Assembly (NCBI GenBank): GCA_024401925.1 | Contig: JAKSKD010000001.1 | Location: forward strand, 1 to 64,000 | Direction of reading: 5' to 3' | DNA: 64,000 bases | Source of the DNA: Bacteroidales bacterium | Lineage (GTDB): Bacteria; Bacteroidota; Bacteroidia; Bacteroidales; UBA932 | Part shown: in pieces, positions 46,820 through 55,872 of the stretch | Layout: every line of letters starts with the position of its first letter | Position numbering within the stretch: the stretch's first letter is position 1 | Position numbers and translations under genes: made by a program | Notes under the pieces: model-generated | Databases searched by the model: none | The model's input: the letters and a program-made list of their open reading frames with translations, nothing else | What the model was told of the DNA's origin: nothing

Positions 46820-48416
46820 GGGTATAAAGGTTTATCTTCTTGTGTTTGCTTATCTGTGCCTCTGTCTCCGGGAAATATTGAGAGAGAAGGTCGTAGAGGT
46901 CAGGGTCGTAGGCTTTGAGGTCCTCTCGGGTGTTGACCCAGTTGTGCTTGCTGTCAGGGTATTCTGCTTCGGCATTGACGTTGAACCAGTCCTGTACGCC
47001 CTCTGCCCAGTACTCTTCCAGGCAAGTGCCGGCATATGTGCCTTGATATTTGCCTTCGGCAAGAGCCTTGTCCAGCAGAGACTGGAGCCGGTCGTTGATG
47101 TCAGGCTCGACCTGTATGATGCCTATGAGATGGATAGAGTGCGCAAATTCGTGGAGAAGGATGTCCTCAGCGTGGTATTTGTCAATCTGGTATGCCAGGA
47201 TGTTCTCCTCTGCACCGGATGACATGGGGGCTTCGAGTTCTCCTCCGAGACCGCGGGCACGAAGATTCCAGTTCAATGTGGTGTCGGCTGCAAGCATAGC
47301 GTGCTCGGGAACGTCCGTAGTTCCTTCGTAGCGGGCCATTACGGTGATTCTGGTGCCTACGTCGGTCATTGCCTTGAGAATCTTCTCCGGGAGCATGCTT
47401 GTCATTGAATAAATGGTTCTATGGGCTTGCACAAGGCAACTGTCAGGAACCCTCCAGGAGGAGCATATAGGAATGCCGTTCGCGCAGGTGTACTTCTTAT
47501 AGAACGTGCGGTCTATGTCCAGATCTTCAGGAATGCCCGTGATGACACACTCGGGGATATCGAAGTCCACCTCGTCCTCCGCCGGCTCATAGGGATACTC
47601 GTGGGTGTAGAGATTTGTGCCGGCGTGTTTGCTTATGGGCTCGTCGGTAGCCTTGAAATATTTGGCTATCAGATTGTAGAGAGGGCGGTCATAGGCTTTG
47701 AGCTCTTCTCTTGTGTTCACGTAGCAGTGCTTGCCGTCGTGCCAGGGCATCTCAGCGTTCACGTTGAACCAGTCCTGTACGCCTTCTGCCCAGTAGTCCT
47801 GATAGTTGTCGATGGCGTACGTGTTCTTCCATTTGCCTTTTGCGACAGCTTTATCCATCATTTTCTGCAGTTTGGCATCTATTTCGGGCTCAATATTGCT
47901 GATGCCCAGTAGCTGGATGGCATGGGCGAACTCATGCACGAGTATGTCCTCGGCATGATACTGGTCGATCTGGTATGCCAGGATGTTCTCTTCTGCACAA
48001 GTGGTAAGAGGACAATCCATAGTGCCTTCAAGACCTCTGGCACGCACGTCCATGCATATTGAAGTGTCAGCCCTCATCCAAGCGTGCTCCGGGATGTCGG
48101 TAGTACCTTCGTAACGTGCCATGATGGCCACTCTTGCTCCATTATCTATCATAGTCTGAAGAATTTCCGGCTTCAGATATGAAGTCATGGCGTAAAGCGT
48201 GCGGTGTGCAGCGACGAAACAACTGTCTGGAACTCTCCAGGAGGATATAAGCGGAATGCCGTTCACCTCAGTATATTTCTTGTAGAAATCAGGGAGCCCA
48301 AGTTCTTCCGGAGGTGCGGTGATGCTGAAGTCCGGAATGGCCAACGCTTCCGGTTTTCTTGTACAGGAAACCAGAAGCATCGACAATCCCGCGATGATGA
48401 GAAATGCTCTTTTCAT
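46812..48416 (-). CDS. Tandem two-domain HExxH metallopeptidase-like lipoprotein
   Basis: A 534-residue predicted lipoprotein (LLVSC, lipid Cys18) made of two copies of a domain of about 260 residues. Each has HEFAH plus a downstream Glu in YWAEGVQDWFNV: His161-His165/Glu211 and His422-His426/Glu472, the gluzincin pattern with zinc ligands kept in both. Other repeated blocks are GIPLISSWRVPDSC / GIPICSSWRVPDSC and MARYEGTTDIPEHA / MARYEGTTDVPEHA. I cannot name the family. Two intact active sites suggest processive or bivalent cutting. It overlaps the M64 start by 8 bases and lies 3 bases from the P5C dehydrogenase gene. Confidence 0.75.
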   Translation of the reverse strand: MKRAFLIIAGLSMLLVSCTRKPEALAIPDFSITAPPEELGLPDFYKKYTEVNGIPLISSWRVPDSCFVAAHRTLYAMTSYLKPEILQTMIDNGARVAIMARYEGTTDIPEHAWMRADTSICMDVRARGLEGTMDCPLTTCAEENILAYQIDQYHAEDILVHEFAHAIQLLGISNIEPEIDAKLQKMMDKAVAKGKWKNTYAIDNYQDYWAEGVQDWFNVNAEMPWHDGKHCYVNTREELKAYDRPLYNLIAKYFKATDEPISKHAGTNLYTHEYPYEPAEDEVDFDIPECVITGIPEDLDIDRTFYKKYTCANGIPICSSWRVPDSCLVQAHRTIYSMTSMLPEKILKAMTDVGTRITVMARYEGTTDVPEHAMLAADTTLNWNLRARGLGGELEAPMSSGAEENILAYQIDKYHAEDILLHEFAHSIHLIGIIQVEPDINDRLQSLLDKALAEGKYQGTYAGTCLEEYWAEGVQDWFNVNAEAEYPDSKHNWVNTREDLKAYDPDLYDLLSQYFPETEAQISKHKKINLYTHE

Positions 48417-48419
48417 GGG

Positions 48420-50048
48420 CTATTTCTTCATATATGAGTAGTGATAGTCTGTAGGGGTGACAAGGGTTTCCTTGATGCAGCGAGGGAGAACCCAGCGTAT
48501 GAGGTTGAACTCACCGCCTGCTTTGTCATTGGTGCCTGATGCACGGCTTCCGCCAAACGGCTGCATGCCTACGACTGCTCCGGTAGGACGGTCGTTGATA
48601 TAGAAGTTGCCTGCAGTGTAGCATAGTGCGTCAGCAATTTTTTGAACCTCAAGTCGGTCGCGTCCGAATACTGAACCTGTGAGACCGTATGGAGAGGTGG
48701 TGTCGAGATCGTGTACAGCCTCCCATACCTTGTCGTCATCGTATGGATAAACGGTCAACACAGGACCAAAAATTTCTTCTTCCATAGTCTTGAAGTGAGG
48801 GTTGCTGGTCTCAATGACGGTAGGCTCGACGAAATATCCGACACTCTTGTCGCGTCCACCTCCCATCACAATCTTCGCATCGTCGGCGGCTTCGGCATAT
48901 TTGAGATAGCTGTCGATATTATCCCAGCTGGTCTCGTCAATGACTGCGTTGATATAGTTCTGTGGGTCGCGGACGTCTCCCATACTGATTTCGGAGGCGA
49001 ACTTCTTCATCTTCTCGAGGACTGCAGGCCACATGCTCTTCGGCACGTATATACGGGAAGCTGCGGAACATTTCTGACCTTGGAACTCGTAGGCGCCGCT
49101 GAATGCCGCCCATGCTATCTCATCAGCGACAGCTGAAGGGTGGACGAAGATATAGTCCTTACCACCGGTCTCACCTACGAGGCGAGGGTAGCTGACGTAA
49201 TGGGCAATATTCTCTCCGACGGATTTCCAGAGTGTCTGGAAAGTGGCGGTGGAACCTGTGAAGTGTATGCCGGCGAGGTCCTTGGATGCGCAGCAGATGC
49301 GACCAATCTCAGATCCTTTGGAAGGAACGAAGTTGACCACTCCGGCAGGTACTCCAGCCTCTTCGAACATCTTCATCATATAGTAGTTCGAGAGGACGGC
49401 GGTGCCTGAAGGTTTCCAGACTGTTGTATTGCCTAGAAGGACAGGGGTCATATTTAGATTGGAGGCGATACTTGTGAAATTGAACGGTGTGACAGCGAGG
49501 ACGAAGCCTTCGAGAGGGCGGTATTCCGTGGAATCAATGAACCCCTTCCCGTCTTTAGGCTGGATGGCGTAGAGCTTGCTCGCGTAATGGACGTTGTAGC
49601 GGAAGAAGTCTATGGTCTCGCAGGCGGAGTCGATCTCGGCCTGGAAGATGTTCTTGCTCTGTCCGAGCATTGTGGCAGCGTTCATTATCGGACGGTACTT
49701 GGTGGAAAGGAGTTCTGCACACTTCAGGACAATGGCTGCGCGGACGGTCCAGTCCGTCTCAGCCCATTGTTTGTGTGCGGTCATTGCGGCATCTATGGCC
49801 ATTTTTATCTCTTTTTCTCCGGCCTGATGGTAGCGTGCCAGCACGTGACCGTGCTCGTGAGGGCAGACGACTTCCTTGATGTTTCCGGTGAATATCTCCT
49901 TGCCTCCGATGATGAGGGGGATCTCCACTACAGTGTTGTACTGACGCTCGAGTTCCTCATCGAGGGCGATGCGTTCAGGTGAACCTTCAAGATAGGTTTT
50001 TACCGGTTCGTTTGCCGGGCAAGGGAATGATATAATAGCGTTTTTCAT
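48420..50048 (-). CDS. 1-pyrroline-5-carboxylate (glutamate semialdehyde) dehydrogenase
   Basis: Oxidises P5C/glutamate-5-semialdehyde to glutamate with NAD. The 542-residue product is of the stand-alone P5CDH type: N-terminal segment CPANEPVKTYLEGSPER, NAD region VTPFNFTSIASNLNMTPVL, GSTATFQTLWKSV, general base Glu293 in VGETGGKD and nucleophile Cys327 in GQKCSAASR. No PutA proline dehydrogenase is attached or nearby. In this operon its substrate would come from HypD. It heads the tight six-gene block to the activase, 63 bases after the DUF6055 gene. Confidence 0.93.
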   Translation of the reverse strand: MKNAIISFPCPANEPVKTYLEGSPERIALDEELERQYNTVVEIPLIIGGKEIFTGNIKEVVCPHEHGHVLARYHQAGEKEIKMAIDAAMTAHKQWAETDWTVRAAIVLKCAELLSTKYRPIMNAATMLGQSKNIFQAEIDSACETIDFFRYNVHYASKLYAIQPKDGKGFIDSTEYRPLEGFVLAVTPFNFTSIASNLNMTPVLLGNTTVWKPSGTAVLSNYYMMKMFEEAGVPAGVVNFVPSKGSEIGRICCASKDLAGIHFTGSTATFQTLWKSVGENIAHYVSYPRLVGETGGKDYIFVHPSAVADEIAWAAFSGAYEFQGQKCSAASRIYVPKSMWPAVLEKMKKFASEISMGDVRDPQNYINAVIDETSWDNIDSYLKYAEAADDAKIVMGGGRDKSVGYFVEPTVIETSNPHFKTMEEEIFGPVLTVYPYDDDKVWEAVHDLDTTSPYGLTGSVFGRDRLEVQKIADALCYTAGNFYINDRPTGAVVGMQPFGGSRASGTNDKAGGEFNLIRWVLPRCIKETLVTPTDYHYSYMKK

Positions 50049-50111
50049 AATGATATGTGATGTTTTCGATAATTCTTATTAAACAAAAATAGTAAATAAA
50101 GTGTAAAGGGG

Positions 50112-51818
50112 TTACAAGCTTGCGCCGGTTATTTTGATTCTATAAGGCCACGTTAGGTCATCGGTGAGTTTGTTGTCCCATTTGTGAGAGTAATAAGCGC
50201 TCGGCGTGCATGCAACAACAGCCCAAACCTTGGAACAGCCTTCAGGAACCGTCCACTCAGTCGTGGTTTTATACCCGGAGCTTCTGGCTGCACAGGCTGG
50301 CTCGCTGTAATGGCGGACATTGTTCTTGTCCAGACCTACGAACCCCACGGTCCAGCCTGCGTCAGCTTTCTCCGACATGCCTTCAAGTTCTATTGAAACC
50401 TGACTTCCGGTCTTGATGGATTTGAGTTTGATGACATTGAATCCTGTGGCTTCAGGACTGCGGGCATCGGACACCTTATAGAATCCATCTGCGCCTTTGG
50501 CGTATTTCCAACTGATTTTGTCGAGATGCTTCAGGCCTTCTTCATGAGTAGCGTTGAAATCCCATGTCACGCATCTGGCGGCATAGTCGTATATGTCTTT
50601 GTTCAAGTCATTTACGCTTAGGTTGAACAACTTCATATATGCCTGTAAAGCATCATCCGGATAGCGGGAGGCCCTCCAGATACGTCCTATGGCGTCCAGA
50701 CCGTATTTGTCCGTGACGAAGTAATGGAAGAAATAACTGCTGTAACGCATGACCTCGTGGAGGAAATGCCTGTGGCAGTTGCTGACAAAGCAGCCGAGGT
50801 CGCTGCCGTCAGTAGTCTCTACTGGATTCTTGTATGCATCGAAATACCAGTTGGTGAATGTCTGATCCGGGCACATCATGAATGACTGCCACTGTGCTGT
50901 CTGTTCCCAGAAACCGCAGCCTGCGCTTCCGATTTCGTACCTCCAGCCTGAGTGGAAATTGGCGGAAACTTCCTTGTTCAGAACTTGGTCGCAATATACC
51001 TGATATTGGAAAATGTGGCCAATCTCGTGTGCGAGCGTGGATCTGTCCTTTGCTGCATCCGGGTTCACTGCGAGTACGCCGATCACATCGTCCACTCCGA
51101 ATCCTTCAGCCTTCCATTCCGTGCTGTGAACGAGACGGATATGCATCTTGTATTTGTCAGTGTATGATTTGCCATTTCCGTGGTCGACGAACTTCAGGGT
51201 GTTGCAATAATAGTCGAAGCACTTCTCGGCCCATGAAAGAAGGTCGTTGATGTCAACCTTGTACCTGTCTGGGGCATCGGCCGGTGTGGCTTCACCGTAT
51301 TCGCCATAGTCTTTCTCCCAGAAGATGATAAAATGCTCGCTTTGTGCGCTTCTACCGAAATACCACTGTTTGCTGCTGTCCAGAAAGCCATGTGACCTCA
51401 TGTCCGACGGGATGTATATCTTGTCGTAGTCCTTGATGTCGGATGGGGTCAGAGTTTTCGCACCCTGCTTCTGAAGCACCGGCACTTCCTTGACGGTAGC
51501 GCCGGACTTAAAAGTGATGGTGGCAGTCCTTGGTTCCTGGTGTTTGTTCGGCTTCACTTCCACAGTGAGGCGATATTCCTCGGAGCCTTCCCCTCCCTCG
51601 CGGGAGAGGTCAACCCAAGTCTCATCCACGGAAACGGTCCATTTATAAGAGGAACGGACCGTTATGAAAGTCTTGAGATCTGTTCCTGCAGCATTGAATT
51701 CGAGACTTTCCTTGCTCAGTGTAATGGCTCCATAGATGTCTGACTCGGGGTCCTCTTTCTGACACGACACTGCTAGAAAGAGGAAAGCGGTAAACAAGTA
51801 ATAAATAACCTTTTTCAT
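50112..51818 (-). CDS. BACON-DUF6055 surface lipoprotein, zinc-peptidase-like
   Basis: A 568-residue lipoprotein (LAVSC, lipid Cys19) followed by QKEDPESD, which resembles the Bacteroidota lipoprotein export signal, so surface display is likely. Residues about 30-118 form a BACON domain (ITLSKESLEFNAAGTD... WTVSVDETWVDL). The rest matches the C-terminal half of the GH97 fusion: EHFIIFWEKDYG, the zincin motif HEIGH at 264-268, FWEQTAQWQSF and the end LTWPYRIKI. Peptidase activity is inferred from the motif only. It follows the surface-binding protein after a 67-base gap with a hairpin. Confidence 0.82.
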   Translation of the reverse strand: MKKVIYYLFTAFLFLAVSCQKEDPESDIYGAITLSKESLEFNAAGTDLKTFITVRSSYKWTVSVDETWVDLSREGGEGSEEYRLTVEVKPNKHQEPRTATITFKSGATVKEVPVLQKQGAKTLTPSDIKDYDKIYIPSDMRSHGFLDSSKQWYFGRSAQSEHFIIFWEKDYGEYGEATPADAPDRYKVDINDLLSWAEKCFDYYCNTLKFVDHGNGKSYTDKYKMHIRLVHSTEWKAEGFGVDDVIGVLAVNPDAAKDRSTLAHEIGHIFQYQVYCDQVLNKEVSANFHSGWRYEIGSAGCGFWEQTAQWQSFMMCPDQTFTNWYFDAYKNPVETTDGSDLGCFVSNCHRHFLHEVMRYSSYFFHYFVTDKYGLDAIGRIWRASRYPDDALQAYMKLFNLSVNDLNKDIYDYAARCVTWDFNATHEEGLKHLDKISWKYAKGADGFYKVSDARSPEATGFNVIKLKSIKTGSQVSIELEGMSEKADAGWTVGFVGLDKNNVRHYSEPACAARSSGYKTTTEWTVPEGCSKVWAVVACTPSAYYSHKWDNKLTDDLTWPYRIKITGASL

Positions 51819-51836
51819 TACACTGTTCTTTGTGAA

Positions 51837-51860
51837 CTGCGGAGCGGTCAGGCTCCGCAG
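51837..51860 (-). other. Intergenic hairpin between the surface-binding-protein and DUF6055 genes
   Basis: CTGCGGAGC (51837-51845) and GCTCCGCAG (51852-51860) make a 9-bp GC-rich stem with a 6-base loop. No T-run follows on the minus strand, so it is more likely an mRNA-stability or attenuation element than a full terminator. It may set higher levels of the Sus-type genes than of the peptidase genes downstream. Confidence 0.55.
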
Positions 51861-51885
51861 CCCAGTATTAGGTAAAGACTGCCGA

Positions 51886-54156
51886 TTACTCGACGATCTT
51901 GAGAGTTACGTTCCAGTCGATTCCGTTCATCTTTGCCTTGGCGGTGACTGTCTGCCCGACGGTGAAGATGTCAGGGTTGCAGTTGTTACCGAGGAGAAGG
52001 AGGTTCGGAATCTCGTAGTCATACTGTGAATGGGTGTAGTACTGCCAGAAGCTCCAGCCTGTATCCCAGGCTGCAGCGTTTCCATCAGCGTCGAACCACT
52101 CACCAGGCTCGTATGAAGACCAACTGGTATATGGAGTGCCGTCAGCAGCTACAGGGTAGAACTGCTCGATGTCAGCGGAAACTTCATCAATGTCGATACC
52201 GTAGTAATCATTGATATATTTCTCGTTGAACACCATTCCGAACCAATTCCAGCTGTCATTGAACTTCGCGAGAGAGCACTCTGCATTGATGTTCACAGCG
52301 GTCTCGGTGAGCACCCAGCTAAGAGAGTTGTTACCGAGCTTGTATGTAAGGGCTGTAGGATATACCGATACATAATGGACGTTGATGGTGACAGGAAGTT
52401 CGCCCATCATGGCCTTCGCAGTGACAGTCTCATCAGCGTGTGCCGCAGCATTGTCAGGGTTGCAGCCGATGACGAGGAGACCCTCTGTGAAGTGGCCGTC
52501 GTACATATGGTCAGCATCGTACTGGTACTGGTAGTACATCGATCCGTCAGACCAGTTGGATGCATCGCCGTTGGCATCGACCCACTGACCCGGTTCGTAT
52601 GATGTCCACTCTGTAAGCTTGTCGCCAGCTGAAGAAAGCGGATAGAAGTACTCGATGTCGCCGAGCTGGCTTACGTCAACACCAGCCTTTGCGAGTTCCT
52701 CGGTAGGGATGACCATGCCGGTGAACTCCCATGCACCAGCCTCAGTGATGGCAGGTACGTAAGCGGTAACGTCAACATTGAGGCCCTCTTCGGTGATGGC
52801 CCAGAACCACTGGTGGTCGCCGTCAACGCCTGAACTGTAAGCGAGCTCGCCGTTTCCTGCATACATAGGAACGTTCTGATAGCCCTCGCCTTCCGGTGGA
52901 AGGACGTGCTCTGAGAATGTGAAGTTGACAGTGATGTCATACTTGTTGCCGTTGGCCTCCATAATGGCGTATGAACCGAAGGTCTCGTCATAAGTGATCT
53001 TATTGACATTTCCTGGATTTGAGCCGATGACAAAGAGGTCAGGGAACTGCTCGTAGTCGTTGTCGTATCCGATGACGGCGCCGTTCTTGTCGGTCTTGCC
53101 GCCCCAGATGTACCACTGCCAGTAAGCTGCGCCGCCGGAGTAGTCGGTAGGCTCTCCCTTGGCGTCAATCCACATACCAGGCTTGTACGAAGTGAATTCC
53201 TCAAGAGGCTCGCCGAATGCGTCGATAGGATAGAAGCTGGTCTCATCTAGAGTTGCAGGATCGAAGCCCATCATCTCCTGGATGGTTGTGCGAGGGAATG
53301 TGAAATGTCCGATCTCCCAATCACCGATTTCGAGATACTCTTCGGTGTCGATGGTGAAGTCAAGCAGGATGGAGGACTCTGAAATCTTGTAGTAATAACG
53401 GCTGTTGAGGTCGTACTGTCCTACGATATTCCAATCATCATCATATTCGAATGCCTGCAGCGCGCCTTCACCCTCGACAGCCTTTTCAAGCTCTGAGAAG
53501 TTGTAGGTGATGACCAGACGGTAGGTCTGTCCGTTGGCTACGATACGTGCTTCTGTACGGAGGGACTTGCCAGGCATATTGTTTGGGGTGTTGGAAGGAT
53601 TGCCGCCGAGGACGAACATGCTCATATGGTTGTTGTAGTCCCAGTCGTAGGTTTCACCCTTGCCTCCCCATACATACCACTGCCAGAATGCAGATCCGTC
53701 GCTCCAGCCGCAGCTCTCGCCTGTATCTGTGATCCACATGCCCGGTTTGTAAGATGTGAAATCTGTCTTTTCACCGCTTGGAGTGACAGCATAGAAAGTG
53801 GATTCGTCAAGATCCATGACGGAAACACCACCAAGGAACTCGGCAATCGTTGAAGCAGGAAGTGTGAAGTGTCCTATTTCATAGGCTCCGCGCTCCTTGT
53901 ATTCGGTTAGATCAATGTCAGCAGTGATCTCGATGACATCGTCGTGTGCGCTCCAAGTATAAGTGGAGGTCTCGATTTCGACGTCAGACTCATCATCACC
54001 CACATAGCAGAGGTTACCGCTTCCTTCAAACACTACAGGTTCCTTTTCGCGCTCGACGAGCGGCACGTCAGGGTTGACATTGTCAGCGCAGCCGACAATG
54101 GCCAAAGCAGAAAGTGCTGTGAGAATCAATCTATAATTTTTCATTGTTGTATTCAT
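51886..54156 (-). CDS. Surface-binding lipoprotein with four DUF4859-like repeats
   Basis: A 756-residue lipoprotein (AIVGC lipobox; ATG at 54156 or the one four codons later) in the position of SusE/SusF-type binding proteins, right after susD. It contains four related modules of about 160 residues, each with FYPV.. or FYAV.., TSYKPGMW or SSYEPGEW, a WQWY/WQYY aromatic patch and IGSNPGN or GCNPDN. Example blocks: FTSYKPGMWITDTGE, FTSYKPGMWIDAKGE, WTSYEPGQWVDANGD, WSSYEPGEWFDADGN. Aromatic patches suit carbohydrate or Pro-rich ligand binding. The ligand is unknown. Confidence 0.83.
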   Translation of the reverse strand: MNTTMKNYRLILTALSALAIVGCADNVNPDVPLVEREKEPVVFEGSGNLCYVGDDESDVEIETSTYTWSAHDDVIEITADIDLTEYKERGAYEIGHFTLPASTIAEFLGGVSVMDLDESTFYAVTPSGEKTDFTSYKPGMWITDTGESCGWSDGSAFWQWYVWGGKGETYDWDYNNHMSMFVLGGNPSNTPNNMPGKSLRTEARIVANGQTYRLVITYNFSELEKAVEGEGALQAFEYDDDWNIVGQYDLNSRYYYKISESSILLDFTIDTEEYLEIGDWEIGHFTFPRTTIQEMMGFDPATLDETSFYPIDAFGEPLEEFTSYKPGMWIDAKGEPTDYSGGAAYWQWYIWGGKTDKNGAVIGYDNDYEQFPDLFVIGSNPGNVNKITYDETFGSYAIMEANGNKYDITVNFTFSEHVLPPEGEGYQNVPMYAGNGELAYSSGVDGDHQWFWAITEEGLNVDVTAYVPAITEAGAWEFTGMVIPTEELAKAGVDVSQLGDIEYFYPLSSAGDKLTEWTSYEPGQWVDANGDASNWSDGSMYYQYQYDADHMYDGHFTEGLLVIGCNPDNAAAHADETVTAKAMMGELPVTINVHYVSVYPTALTYKLGNNSLSWVLTETAVNINAECSLAKFNDSWNWFGMVFNEKYINDYYGIDIDEVSADIEQFYPVAADGTPYTSWSSYEPGEWFDADGNAAAWDTGWSFWQYYTHSQYDYEIPNLLLLGNNCNPDIFTVGQTVTAKAKMNGIDWNVTLKIVE

Positions 54157-54162
54157 TTAATA

Positions 54163-55860
54163 TTAATAACCAGGGTTCTGCTTGAGGTTGGCGTTGGAGT
54201 TGAGAACATCAAGCGGAATAGGGAAGAGGGCAGTGTGCCCGTCAGAAATAGCTTCATGGTTGAACCAGTTCTTTGTAGAGTAAGTTCCGAAACGGATCAT
54301 CTGCTGACGGCGGAGCCCTTCGAGAGCGAACTCCCATCCCCATTCGTCATACATACCGCCCAGGGCAACCTTTGCCTTGTCGGCTGCAGATGCCTTCGGC
54401 TTCTGTGAAGCCTCGAGCTCCTCTACGACTGAAGACCAGTCGTGTGAGTCGTTGCAGGCCTGCCAAACTTCGTATGTGAGAGAGCCCCAAGGAAGCAGAC
54501 CGTAGACCATCTTGGTGTCACCTTTGAGGTCCGCTGCAGTAATGGCAGGAGCTACGCGAGCGCGTACTGCATTGACAGCAGCGACAGCGTCAGCCTCGTT
54601 CTGACCGAGACGGAGAAGGCACTCAGCCTTTGTGAGATAAGCCTCAGCGAGACGGAAGAAAGGCATGTCGTTGCCCCAGTAGAACTCTGTTTCAAGATCC
54701 TTTCCATACTTGTTTTGTCTGAGACCGAAATCGATGCTTGTCATAGACTTGCCCTTATCCTTTCCTGCATCCGGCTTGGATGTGAGTGAAGGGAGGTAGT
54801 TCAGGTTTGTCCATACGATGCTTCCGTCAGATTTTGCACATGGACCGTACATCCAGGTGAGTTCCTTGCGGGTGTCACCAGGCTGGTAAGAGTTCACGAA
54901 CTGAGGGTTGGCGCAAGAACCGCCCCAGCACTGGTATGACCATCCGAAGTACTCCTTTGATACAGGCGGGTACCATTTTGCATTCTGGCTGAATACATGG
55001 CCACCGGTGTCGAATTTAGCATCGTAAGGGATGGCGAACATCACTTCAGTGTTGTCGGGACCGAGATTCACGATGAAGTTGTCGCTGTAGTTTGCCGAAA
55101 GTGTGTACGGGCTGTTGTCAACGATATCGCTGGCCAGAGCGAGAGCCCTGTCATAAGCCGGAGTGCCGGTATAGACCTCAGCGTTGAGATATACTCTCAT
55201 AAGGGCCATCTCGGTGGTCCAGTGGTTCAGACGGCTGTATGTTGAAGCACTCTTTTCCTTGGTGAGAGTGTTTGCTGCGAGAACCTCGGTGAACTCCTTT
55301 ACTACAAATTCATAGACTTCCTGACGGGTCCTGTATGCAGGAACTTCGTCGGTGAAAGCGGTCACGATAGGAACGTTTCCGTGTGAGTCGAGAAGGATTG
55401 AGTACCAGAGGGCGCGGACTGCGCGGAGCTCGTTGACCATAGATGCCTTGGACTCCTCGTCCACTGGAAGTGAACCGTCTTCGAGCTGACCGAGTACGCG
55501 GTTGCAGTTGTTGACTCCTGTGAAACCTGTCTCATATACGTTCCAAGGCTGCCATTCCTCGGCGCTCCAAGTGTGCTTGTGCATGCGCTGATAGGTACCG
55601 CCATCATCCCAACCGTTAGGACGTACAGGAGTGATGACTACGTCTGCAGGCTCTTCCATAGCGTCGAAGAGACCCTGCCAGTCAAAGAAGAATGCAAGAG
55701 GTGTGTATGCGCTCGCAAGCAGGGATGCAACATCCTGCTCTGAAGGAGTGAAGGACTCCTGAACGATTTCTGAGAAAGCCTCTTCTGTGAGATCGAAGCA
55801 GCCGGTGAGCATTGTCATAGAAGCTGCAAGAGCCAAAGCTATATTTTTAATCTTTTTCAT
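54163..55860 (-). CDS. SusD/RagB family nutrient-binding lipoprotein
   Basis: A 565-residue lipoprotein (MLTGC lipobox) of the SusD family: N-terminal SusD-like region with SLLASAYTPLAFF, helical TPR-type scaffold (YDRALALASDIVDNSPYTL), PFFRLAEAYLTKAECLLRLGQ and a C-terminal YDEWGWEFALEGLRRQQMIRFGTY. It forms the lid of the SusC transporter in the outer membrane. 12 bases downstream of susC and 6 bases before the repeat-containing binding protein. Confidence 0.95.
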   Translation of the reverse strand: MKKIKNIALALAASMTMLTGCFDLTEEAFSEIVQESFTPSEQDVASLLASAYTPLAFFFDWQGLFDAMEEPADVVITPVRPNGWDDGGTYQRMHKHTWSAEEWQPWNVYETGFTGVNNCNRVLGQLEDGSLPVDEESKASMVNELRAVRALWYSILLDSHGNVPIVTAFTDEVPAYRTRQEVYEFVVKEFTEVLAANTLTKEKSASTYSRLNHWTTEMALMRVYLNAEVYTGTPAYDRALALASDIVDNSPYTLSANYSDNFIVNLGPDNTEVMFAIPYDAKFDTGGHVFSQNAKWYPPVSKEYFGWSYQCWGGSCANPQFVNSYQPGDTRKELTWMYGPCAKSDGSIVWTNLNYLPSLTSKPDAGKDKGKSMTSIDFGLRQNKYGKDLETEFYWGNDMPFFRLAEAYLTKAECLLRLGQNEADAVAAVNAVRARVAPAITAADLKGDTKMVYGLLPWGSLTYEVWQACNDSHDWSSVVEELEASQKPKASAADKAKVALGGMYDEWGWEFALEGLRRQQMIRFGTYSTKNWFNHEAISDGHTALFPIPLDVLNSNANLKQNPGY

Positions 55861-55872
55861 AGAGTACTCGGA

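Noticed and set aside
52671..53246. 191-codon minus-strand frame inside the surface-binding-protein gene
   Set aside because: Same strand but different frame, Ser/Thr-rich low complexity, and no family match; the DUF4859-like frame explains the DNA.
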